Part shown: positions 1 through 6,813 of the stretch, one piece after another
How positions within the stretch are numbered: the first letter of the stretch is position 1
Layout of the letters: each line of letters begins with the position of its first letter
Origin: JBCBKZ01 sp039026975
GTDB lineage: Bacteria; Bacteroidota; Bacteroidia; J057
Length of the DNA stretch: 22,451 bases
NCBI GenBank assembly: GCA_039026975.1
Contig: JBCCLI010000066.1
Location: 1-22,451 of the forward strand
Reading direction: 5' to 3'
Notes under the pieces: model-generated
The model's input: only the letters and a program-made list of their open reading frames with translations
Database searches by the model: none
What the model was told of the DNA's origin: nothing
Position numbers and translations under genes: made by a program

Positions 1-830
1 ATCTGCTCCTGAAGTTTTGCCTGGGTAAAGTCTTCACTAAAAAATCTGGCCGGTGTCTGTGGAGGTTCCACCACTACTTCAAACATTTTCTGGTAGAACT
101 GAACTGTGACGGTATTCTCAGACTGATTTCTGTTGATGCTTCCTGAGGCAGAACCTGAGTATCCAAGATACTTCCCTGAAAGCCCCATGGTTAAGGCCAT
201 TTGTTTCTCAGAATAGTAGGATTCCATGCTGAAGGAGATGGTACTTGGGGTAGAGAGCCCTTCTGCCGTAGCATTTCCTATCATTTCTCCTATGGCAGAA
301 CCTACCGTAGCTTGATTAGGCTTAACTCTCCTGAAGTTATCTCCGGTAGGCAAACCGGGGATGGAGACATTGATGGAGTCTCTTTCTTCTATGACCAGTC
401 CTCTGAGAGAACCCACAGGATCTTTATGAGTCTTGCCCTGTATGAGGGCTCCCGGCCAGAGGATTTCTACATCGGGGCTATACATCACTATTTGCTCCGG
501 ATTTTGTGTGAGGGTATAGGGCGTTTCCTGGCAGGTGTAGGTTACATTATACAGGGTATCTATGCTTCCATCTTCCTGAATACGGGGCACATCTACGGTT
601 TCACTGATAATATCTCCTTGCCCTCCTGAAGGCGTAGTTTCCATGACAGGGGCATTATTCGCAAAGGCATCCCATGAAGGAAGGCTCTGAAAAAATTCTG
701 GTACAGAAGTATCCACTACTGCAGGAGGCTCCGGTGAAGGTGTTTCCTGAATATCCTCTTTACATGAGGATAGTATGCCCAGTAGGCATATTGATAATAA
801 AATAGCTTTAGGCTGATTAAAGGTGTTCAT
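1..830 (-). CDS. Thiol-activated cytolysin (CDC)-like lipoprotein, N-terminal part, cut by left window edge
   Basis: Reading the minus strand from the ATG at 830-828 gives 276 codons with no stop before the window edge, so the C-terminal part is missing. The N terminus is a lipoprotein signal with lipobox LSSC and acceptor Cys23, followed by a Pro/Glu-rich linker, so the protein should be a membrane-anchored lipoprotein. From about residue 110 the sequence follows the cholesterol-dependent cytolysin fold, as in pneumolysin and perfringolysin: WPGALIQG (125-132) corresponds to the family's YPGAL motif, RDSINVSIPGLP (150-161) to the R-x-x-x-T-x-S-I-D-L-PG strand, and FYQKMFEVVVEPP...PARFF (245-264) to the FKQIYYxVxV...RFF segment. 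Classical CDCs are about 470-530 residues and carry a tryptophan-rich undecapeptide near the C terminus. That region lies outside the window, so cholesterol binding and pore formation cannot be judged. A lipid anchor is unlike secreted Gram-positive CDCs but compatible with CDC-like proteins of Bacteroidota. The family call comes from recognising the sequence by eye. Confidence 0.85.
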   Translation of the reverse strand, partial: MNTFNQPKAILLSICLLGILSSCKEDIQETPSPEPPAVVDTSVPEFFQSLPSWDAFANNAPVMETTPSGGQGDIISETVDVPRIQEDGSIDTLYNVTYTCQETPYTLTQNPEQIVMYSPDVEILWPGALIQGKTHKDPVGSLRGLVIEERDSINVSIPGLPTGDNFRRVKPNQATVGSAIGEMIGNATAEGLSTPSTISFSMESYYSEKQMALTMGLSGKYLGYSGSASGSINRNQSENTVTVQFYQKMFEVVVEPPQTPARFFSEDFTQAKLQEQ

Positions 831-1354
831 ATCTATCTAAATTCAATTTGACTTACACCTATACTCGCGCAAAGCAGTTCCCTAACCGGTCATGACTTCT
901 GATTTTATTTTGAGAGAATGTTTGTGATAGACATGTAAGACTGGGATGTAATAGTCAATGGATTAGCATTTGACACACCACTTCTTAGTCAGTTTGTTCT
1001 AAAAATCTGCTAATTATTTTATTTCGAAAAGCGTATTAATATTATGGGAATAGAAAAGGGGAAAAGAAAAATGACTCAAAATTAAGGTATAATAAATTGG
1101 CTATTAGGGATTTAATGAATGGTTAGATTTAAATTGTTTGATCAGTCATTTAACAATTCACACTTCTTTTCTGTCATTTCGGTTAATCCATAAAATGTAA
1201 TGTAAGATATTTGGATATTATTGTAGGGTGTTAAGCGCTATAATTATTCATGCAAACGCCTAGAGAAGGTCTGAGGTAAAGTTGTATAGCACCATTTAGG
1301 GATTAGGTATACAGTGGAAATCCACATGGCAATCTCATGGGTTATTAAACCACT
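831..1354. other. 524-bp divergent intergenic region between cytolysin-like and lectin-like genes
   Basis: AT-rich spacer between two divergently transcribed genes, so it must hold both promoters. I find no open frame with a plausible start, no tRNA and no strong hairpin. No full TTG-N19-TAnnTTTG promoter matches on either strand. Only partial -7 matches occur, for example GATATTTG near 1209-1216. Confidence 0.6.
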
Positions 1355-3127
1355 ATGAGTCAAATGTTTACGTCGTTTAATCAAAAGTATCCATTACTAC
1401 TAGCTTTCATTATCCTTAGCTTACCTATTACGCTTTCTGCGAATCCTTTTTCATCCACTTCTATGTCTCCCACACAGGAGCTAAATGAGCTGGCCATGGA
1501 GGGGATTGGAGAAATCAAGACCACCCGTGTTAATCATAAATGGAAATACGTAGCCTTTAACAGGACTTACGTAAATCCTGTTGTGGTAGCAGGTGGACCC
1601 TCTTATTATGGAGGAGATCCTACTACAGTCAGAATTAAAAACATTACACCAGAAGGGTTTTACATCAGACTTGATGAATGGGCCTGCCAGGATGAGTGGC
1701 ACGTCCTTGAGACAGTACCCTACATGGTGGTAGAGGCTGGTGTCTACAAACTATCTAATGGAAAAATGTTGATGGCTGGAAAAGCTGACAATGTTAACCA
1801 TAGATGGACTACTGTCAGATTCCCTCAAAAGTTCAATCGTGTACGTCCTATTATTTTTGCTAGTGTTTCTACTGTAAGAGGAGGACACTCCGTGGTGGTG
1901 AGAATTAACCACAACAGAAGGAATAAAGTTACTGCGGAAGAATTTTCTGTCAAGCTGCAGGAAGACCGCACCTCTGATAAGTGGCATACTAAAGAGGAGC
2001 TTTGCTGGATAGCAGTAGAGTCAGGCTTAAGTAGAACTGGCAATAGCTACCAGTTTGGGCGCACCAGAAGAATAGTAGATCATAAATGGAAAAATGTGAG
2101 GCTAACCAGGGGGTTAGGAGAGAAACCTATTTTCCTTTCTTCTCTTATCACTTTCCACGGTGGCCATACTTCTAATGTGAGGTTTGATCACAAAAATCAG
2201 TCAGGGAGGAATGTACGCGTTTTTATAGATGAAGAAAACTGTACGGGAGAGGGCACTCGCCATCCGCATAGAGAAAAAGTAGGATATGCTGCTTTTAAAG
2301 CCGCAGGGCCTATTTATGGGGAGAAGGTAGATGAAGCCCCTTCCTCTCCATGTGGCTCTGGATTCCTGACTCAGGAGATATGGTATAACCTTGATGCTGA
2401 ATATGATGTATCTTCTATTCCTGTAAATGTTGCACCCGATGAAACCCGTACCCTTACAAACTTCAGTATTACCCCAGATTTAGAAGATTACTATGGAACC
2501 AGAGTAAGGGGATATATCTGTCCGCCAGTTAGTGGCATTTATAAGCTGAAAATAGCCAGTGATGACAATGGGGAACTCTGGCTATCTACAGATGATAAGG
2601 CCGAGAACAAGTATAAGATAGCCTTTGTCAAGGGCTGGACTTACCCTGGAGAATACAATAAATATCCTGAGCAGATTTCAGCAGGTATCTATCTGGAAGC
2701 AGGTAAAACCTACTACATAGAAGCACTGATGAAGGAGACAGCTGCCGAAGACAATTTGTCTGTAGCCTGGGAATTACCTAACGGTCAGGAAGAAGCACCT
2801 ATAGATGGTAAGCACTTAAGCCCATATGTGGAATCTGCAGCCAGCATGGCTTCTTCCTTTGTGAGACTCTCCGCTCCTGGAGCTACAGAAGCAGATGTAC
2901 GCATGTTCCCTAATCCGGCACATAGCTACTTCAGTGTAACTGTTGGAGGTGCTGTTGTGAATTCTCTCAATGTCAATATTTTGGATATGTCAGGAAGAAG
3001 TATCTGGAATAGGAGAGATGTACGGCCTGGCGAAGAAATCAATATTGCAAATTTACCCACAGGCATGTACGTAGTAAGGGTAAATGGAGCCGACATTGAT
3101 AGAAATTTCAGGCTGATCAAAAACTAA
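1355..3127 (+). CDS. Secreted protein: three H-type-lectin-like repeats, PA14-like domain, T9SS sorting tail
   Basis: 590 residues. Residues 1-29 look like a signal peptide (hydrophobic LLLAFIILSLPITLSA). Three tandem repeats follow, at about 57-145, 146-238 and 239-322. Each opens with V(N/D)H(K/R)W and continues with P-(I/V)-x-(F/V/L)...GG...VR; the first two end in a W-rich loop and VE(A/S)G. This fits the H-type lectin / discoidin-II-like carbohydrate-binding fold. Residues ~340-490 resemble a PA14/GLEYA domain (GYICPPVSGIYKL, SDDNGELWL, LEAGKTYYIEAL). The last ~75 residues (from MFPNPA at 517) are a typical type A T9SS C-terminal sorting domain, including ILDMSGR, LPTGMYVVRV and a final basic stretch. 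The protein should be exported by Sec, moved across the outer membrane by the type IX system, and then released or anchored at the surface. Carbohydrate or glycoconjugate binding is the likely role, and no catalytic domain is visible. It is divergent from the cytolysin-like gene and ends at a strong terminator. M4 is an alternative start. Confidence 0.85.
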   Translation: MSQMFTSFNQKYPLLLAFIILSLPITLSANPFSSTSMSPTQELNELAMEGIGEIKTTRVNHKWKYVAFNRTYVNPVVVAGGPSYYGGDPTTVRIKNITPEGFYIRLDEWACQDEWHVLETVPYMVVEAGVYKLSNGKMLMAGKADNVNHRWTTVRFPQKFNRVRPIIFASVSTVRGGHSVVVRINHNRRNKVTAEEFSVKLQEDRTSDKWHTKEELCWIAVESGLSRTGNSYQFGRTRRIVDHKWKNVRLTRGLGEKPIFLSSLITFHGGHTSNVRFDHKNQSGRNVRVFIDEENCTGEGTRHPHREKVGYAAFKAAGPIYGEKVDEAPSSPCGSGFLTQEIWYNLDAEYDVSSIPVNVAPDETRTLTNFSITPDLEDYYGTRVRGYICPPVSGIYKLKIASDDNGELWLSTDDKAENKYKIAFVKGWTYPGEYNKYPEQISAGIYLEAGKTYYIEALMKETAAEDNLSVAWELPNGQEEAPIDGKHLSPYVESAASMASSFVRLSAPGATEADVRMFPNPAHSYFSVTVGGAVVNSLNVNILDMSGRSIWNRRDVRPGEEINIANLPTGMYVVRVNGADIDRNFRLIKN

Positions 3128-3156
3128 TTTATTAATAAGCGCTACACATGAACTCT

Positions 3157-3188
3157 GCGGGAGCATTCTATGGATGTTCCCGCTTTTT
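3157..3188 (+). terminator. Intrinsic terminator of the lectin/PA14 gene
   Basis: The arms GCGGGAGCAT and GTTCCCGC pair with one G-U around a short loop and run straight into TTTTT (3184-3188). It starts 30 bases after the stop at 3127. The T-run overlaps the stop codon of the DUF4286 pseudogene on the other strand. Confidence 0.85.
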
Positions 3189-3476
3189 ATATCCAGCGGT
3201 ATATGCTTCTCTCACCGGAAAACTTTTCTGGAAAATGCTTGTGAGTATCTGCTCTCAGGGTAGGACTAAATTCCGCTCTATACTTATTCAAGTCTTCCCG
3301 TGAAGCGAAGTCATAATGAAATACATACACCTGTTCCTGTTCTTGGGGTTTTAGGATTCGAAAGAAACTACGAGTCCTGTAGCTACTACCTCAGGTACAT
3401 GCACCGTTTTCATCCAGCTTATCCATTCCTTTTCTACTTCTTCTTGTATAGTGATGCTTATTTGATAAGTGATCAT
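3187..3476 (-). pseudogene. DUF4286 family gene broken by a one-base frameshift
   Basis: From the ATG at 3476 the minus strand encodes MITYQISITIQEEVEKEW followed by ISWMKTVHVPEVVATG, which is the N-terminal half of a DUF4286 protein (conserved W-x-x-WM...H(I/V)P). This frame hits TAA at 3353-3351. The other half, starting RILKPQEQEQVYVFHYD and running to the stop at 3189-3187, lies in the next frame and matches the family's C-terminal half. One base appears to be missing near 3360-3368. Joined, the halves give about 96 residues, the usual family length. The family is a small ferredoxin-like domain of unknown function. The junction GTTTCTTTCG is not a canonical X-XXY-YYZ slippery site and there is no long homopolymer, so either a genuine recent mutation or an assembly error would explain it. 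The upstream neighbours on this strand are the flavodoxin-like gene and mutS-like gene. Confidence 0.75.
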
Positions 3477-3570
3477 AAAGTTGATGAGATTAGCGCGTTT
3501 TTCTAATGAAAATTTAGGCAGAATTTCCTGAAGAGTTGTCTTTTACGTTAGACCATGAGCATAGGTACTA

Positions 3571-4095
3571 TTAAGGTTCCTGCTGGCTGCTAAGTTTTAC
3601 GAGGAAGGATTGGAGGCTTTCTTTTCCTACTTGAGTTAGGGCACCCTTTTTCTCCACCTGTATATGGGTTTCTCCTAGATAAGTCATTCCTAGGTAGTCT
3701 GCTGACAGTTGGAATGCAGAGAAGAAGCTGTCTACGCCTTCTTCTCCATTGGCAGAGCTGATGGCTGCCATGGATTTACCACGTAGTTTTCTCCCTACTT
3801 CTTTCTTGATGGTGAGCAAGTCTGTCATTCTATCAAAAAAATTCTTCATTACGGCACTCATGCTATACCAATAAATAGGGGATAGAAATATAAGGAGGTC
3901 ATAGCTTTCAATGATTCCTTCCATTAAGGATAAATAGTCATCGCCCTGATTTTTATGCTCATAATCAAAGTAAGTAATATCATACTGAGTGATGTCTATG
4001 AGCGGAAAGCCACTTGCCTCAGCCAGTGCTTTTCCTACTGTTTGGGTGTCTTGTCCAGAATGGGAGCTTCCCATGATAATGACAGCTTTTACCAT
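3571..4095 (-). CDS. NAD(P)H-dependent FMN reductase / flavodoxin-fold oxidoreductase
   Basis: 174 residues with the flavodoxin-like fold of NADPH-dependent FMN reductases and quinone reductases. The flavin-phosphate loop is GSSHSGQDT (9-17) after an initial beta strand. The second FMN-contact segment is SPIYWYSMSAVMKNFFDR (72-89), matching the family's SP(x)Y..S.....KN..DR pattern. A third loop, SSANGEEG (113-120), precedes the last helix. It is probably a soluble cytosolic enzyme that uses FMN to reduce quinones, flavins or other acceptors; the substrate cannot be told. It is the third gene of a same-strand run after hpt and the MutS-like gene, 72 bp downstream of the latter, so co-transcription is possible. 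No terminator is evident between them. Confidence 0.8.
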   Translation of the reverse strand: MVKAVIIMGSSHSGQDTQTVGKALAEASGFPLIDITQYDITYFDYEHKNQGDDYLSLMEGIIESYDLLIFLSPIYWYSMSAVMKNFFDRMTDLLTIKKEVGRKLRGKSMAAISSANGEEGVDSFFSAFQLSADYLGMTYLGETHIQVEKKGALTQVGKESLQSFLVKLSSQQEP

Positions 4096-4167
4096 AATTC
4101 TGATAAAAATTAGTGTTGGAGAGAAAGAAGATGAGTAGCCTCATAAGGAATGGTCATACAGAAGACC

Positions 4168-5997
4168 TTATGGCATAATTCCCATTTTTTGCATGAGGAA
4201 GGTAGCATTTAGATTTTGGGAAATACCGTTTCTGAGTTTGTAGTCAAAGCTAAGCTCATTTTCCTGTATATCTACCTCAAATCTTTTATTAGTGACCTTC
4301 TTAGGATAATCTTTTTCCAGTGTTCCTAAACTGAGGTCGTGGGTAGCCACTAGACCTGAGGCGCCATAAGAAATAAGCTGCTCTATAAATTTACGGGAAC
4401 CTGTTTGCTTGTCCTTAGAGTTAGTACCTCTCAGCATTTCATCCACTATGACAAAGACGGAAGAAGTCTGCTGTAGGAGGTCTATGATCTTTTTAAGTTG
4501 TTTCAGTTCAGCATAGAAGTAAGACTCATGGTCTTCCAGAGAATCTGTCGCTCGTATGCTGGAGATCATGGTCTGAGGGGTAAATTCAAAGTGAGATGCA
4601 CAAACCGTGGCCCCATTCATAGCTAGAATGAGATTAGTACCCATAGTTCTTAGAAAGGTACTTTTGCCTGCCATATTAGCCCCAGTAATGAGTAGTAGAC
4701 GTCCTTCTTCCATAGCTACTTCATTGGTTACTCTGGAAGCAGAAGGAATGAGTGCATGGCCTAGATCCGTAGCTTGAAGGACCATATTTCTCTCTGAGAG
4801 TACGGGAAGCACATAGTCTGGATGATTAAAGGCCATTCTCCCATAACTATTAAGGGAGTCCCAGCTGGCCATGCTATCTAACCAGCTTGGAAGCTCATGT
4901 TTATTAGCTTCCCGCCATCTATCCAGCCTGATGAGACATTGTAAGTCCCACAGAAGGGTGCCATTTAAAATGACTCCCATAATCATATTGAGCCGTTGGT
5001 CAAAGTAGTAGCTAAGGCTAGCCAGTTTTTCTATCGCTTGACTAGCCTGTCCATTGGCTGTGAATAGTTTTTGTTGTTGGGTTTTAAGTAAGTCAGATGT
5101 GAATGGAGCTTTCTCTACTTGTTCAAGAAGGCGTTGATACTTTTTGAGGAGGTCTGATTTTTGGCCCATCTGTATGTGCTCTTTTTGGGTGAGCCTCAGG
5201 TGTCTCCCTATGATCATTAGATTGATGATGAATACTAAGAGAGGTGTAGAAGGAGGAACCAGTAAGAAAATACCTCCTCCAATGGAAGTGAAACGGAGCA
5301 GGTAGACCGCAAAGCTGATCACAAATAGGAGGGGCATTACCCATAAAAGCAGCCGGTACGAGGAAATATTAGCTAAGGCTTTTTCTCCTTGCATCCACTG
5401 GAGAATAGCTTGAATATCTTCTGAAGACTCCCAGTTTCCTTTCCCTGCTACTTGAAATTCCTGGGACCAATCAGCTGCCCGGGAAAGTTCTGTAATGGCC
5501 TGTTGGCGTTGGAGTATATCATTTTTATCTACAGGAGGAGATTGTAGGGAAGTGGCCAGTTTCTGCTTACCAATAACGCTCACACTCCTGTTCAGAAAAT
5601 GAAAAATGGATGATTTCCCGAAAATGTCCAGGTCGTAGCTATAGGGATGGGTAGAATCTACAAATTCTTCTCCTGGATCAAAGGTGCTTAGGTCTCCTTC
5701 TAGGAAATCAGCCTCAGCCTGATTTATGGAAAGGAGGGTAGATAGATCTTCTCTTTTTCCTGCTAACTGGATGTGATATGAGACTAGAAATAGAAACCCT
5801 ACCATAGAAGTGAAGCCTGTAAAGAGTCCCCAGCCAGTATGAAAAGAGAATACAAAGTAAGTGAGGAGGACACCTCCAATGAATAAGGCTAGCCTGGCGT
5901 AGGATAGCCTAACATATGTACTGTTGAGCTGCGCAAGATCTTGCTGGTAGGTTTGAATATTCTCCTGATAGTAAGCCTGAGGTGAAGTCTTTCCCAT
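4168..5997 (-). CDS. Membrane-anchored MutS-related ATPase
   Basis: 609 residues. The C-terminal third is a MutS ATPase (domain V): Walker A GANMAGKST (439-447), the ABC-like signature region DSLEDHESYFYAE (485-497), Walker B VFVIVDE (514-520), then RGTNSKDK and the switch THD (552-554). A lever/clamp-like helical part precedes it (~270-400), but the N-terminal mismatch-recognition domain of MutS, with its Phe-x-Glu motif, is absent. Two hydrophobic hairpins lie at about 34-75 and 215-264, so the protein is probably bound to the inner membrane. This layout is a known Bacteroidota MutS-related type, usually annotated simply as a mismatch-repair protein. A role in ordinary mismatch repair is doubtful and the true function is not established. 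It lies 34 bp downstream of hpt on the same strand, probably in one transcript. Confidence 0.85.
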   Translation of the reverse strand: MGKTSPQAYYQENIQTYQQDLAQLNSTYVRLSYARLALFIGGVLLTYFVFSFHTGWGLFTGFTSMVGFLFLVSYHIQLAGKREDLSTLLSINQAEADFLEGDLSTFDPGEEFVDSTHPYSYDLDIFGKSSIFHFLNRSVSVIGKQKLATSLQSPPVDKNDILQRQQAITELSRAADWSQEFQVAGKGNWESSEDIQAILQWMQGEKALANISSYRLLLWVMPLLFVISFAVYLLRFTSIGGGIFLLVPPSTPLLVFIINLMIIGRHLRLTQKEHIQMGQKSDLLKKYQRLLEQVEKAPFTSDLLKTQQQKLFTANGQASQAIEKLASLSYYFDQRLNMIMGVILNGTLLWDLQCLIRLDRWREANKHELPSWLDSMASWDSLNSYGRMAFNHPDYVLPVLSERNMVLQATDLGHALIPSASRVTNEVAMEEGRLLLITGANMAGKSTFLRTMGTNLILAMNGATVCASHFEFTPQTMISSIRATDSLEDHESYFYAELKQLKKIIDLLQQTSSVFVIVDEMLRGTNSKDKQTGSRKFIEQLISYGASGLVATHDLSLGTLEKDYPKKVTNKRFEVDIQENELSFDYKLRNGISQNLNATFLMQKMGIMP

Positions 5998-6031
5998 GAA
6001 ATAAGTACGTGAATATCTGTTTCGAAGTTGA

Positions 6032-6568
6032 TTAAATCAAGGTATAGATAGACTCCAGCTCTCTTCCTTTTTGGGCGTAGTCAAGTCCATATCCTACTAC
6101 AAAGTCAGAGGGAATGGAAAATCCCTTGTATTCCGGGGGATTATCAAACTGGTAATTATCTGGCTTAAAAAGAAGAGTAACCATCTTGACGGAAGTAGCT
6201 CCTATGGAAGAAAGGTACTGTCGGAGAAACTGAAGGGTATAGCCTGTATCTACAATGTCTTCTACAATGACAACCTCCTTCCCGGCTACTCCTTTATTTA
6301 GGCCTAGGAGCACATTGGCATGTTCTGAACTGGTCAACCCATCCCCATAAGTAGAGACCTTTACAAATTGTATTTCCGGTTCCACCCTTAACTTACGTAC
6401 AAAGTCCGAAGCAAACATAAAAGCCCCATTTAATACTGGAAGCACTATGACTTCTTTGCCTTCATACGTGCGGTTAAGCTCATTAGCAAGTTCAGCTATT
6501 CTTTCCTGAATCTGTTCTTTGGAGATGTAAAGTTTGAATGTCTTATCCTTGATCTGAACGGTTTCCAT
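6032..6568 (-). CDS. hpt: Hypoxanthine phosphoribosyltransferase
   Basis: 178 residues, a normal length for this enzyme. It converts hypoxanthine or guanine plus PRPP to IMP or GMP in cytosolic purine salvage. The PRPP-binding loop EDIVDTGYT (103-111) is preceded by the hydrophobic strand KEVVIV. The purine-contact strand FVVGYGLDY (156-164) and the flexible-loop region VSTYGDGLTSS (71-81) are in their expected places. The C-terminal Tyr-Thr-Leu-Ile is typical. It is first in the minus-strand run hpt, mutS-like, flavin reductase. A 245-bp gap separates it from the divergent amidophosphoribosyltransferase-like gene, so salvage and de novo purine functions face each other; the gap holds no obvious operator that I can name. 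Confidence 0.93.
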   Translation of the reverse strand: METVQIKDKTFKLYISKEQIQERIAELANELNRTYEGKEVIVLPVLNGAFMFASDFVRKLRVEPEIQFVKVSTYGDGLTSSEHANVLLGLNKGVAGKEVVIVEDIVDTGYTLQFLRQYLSSIGATSVKMVTLLFKPDNYQFDNPPEYKGFSIPSDFVVGYGLDYAQKGRELESIYTLI

Positions 6569-6813
6569 GCGTCTGGTAATAACTATCTATTGATAATCAG
6601 AAGCTTAAGATGATGGGAATGCTAAAATGAATCTGCTTCCCTATTTATGCTTGTGAATTTACAGGGGCATTTCATGCAATAAAAGAGATAGGCTGAAAGT
6701 TTCGATAATATTCTCCTCATCAGTCGCAACATTTTATTCATATTTAACCTAGTGATTCTGTACCTTTAAGCAGCGGGATTAGGAGATAACGGCTCATTCA
6801 AACCAAAATCATT

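Noticed and set aside
201..629. 142-codon plus-strand open frame
   Set aside because: It lies entirely antisense to the cytolysin-like lipoprotein gene, has no recognisable family, and its composition is that of a shadow frame.
3355..3370. Programmed -1 frameshift in the DUF4286 gene
   Set aside because: The junction GTT TCT TTC GAA does not form a canonical X-XXY-YYZ heptamer and I see no following pseudoknot; the family is not known for recoding.
3300..3506. 68-codon plus-strand open frame
   Set aside because: Antisense to the frameshifted DUF4286 gene, which gives a clear family match on the other strand.
4142..4172. CATAAGG/CCTTATG inverted repeat at the end of the MutS-like gene
   Set aside because: AT-rich 7-bp stem with a 17-base loop and no T-run; overlaps the stop codon and is likely chance.
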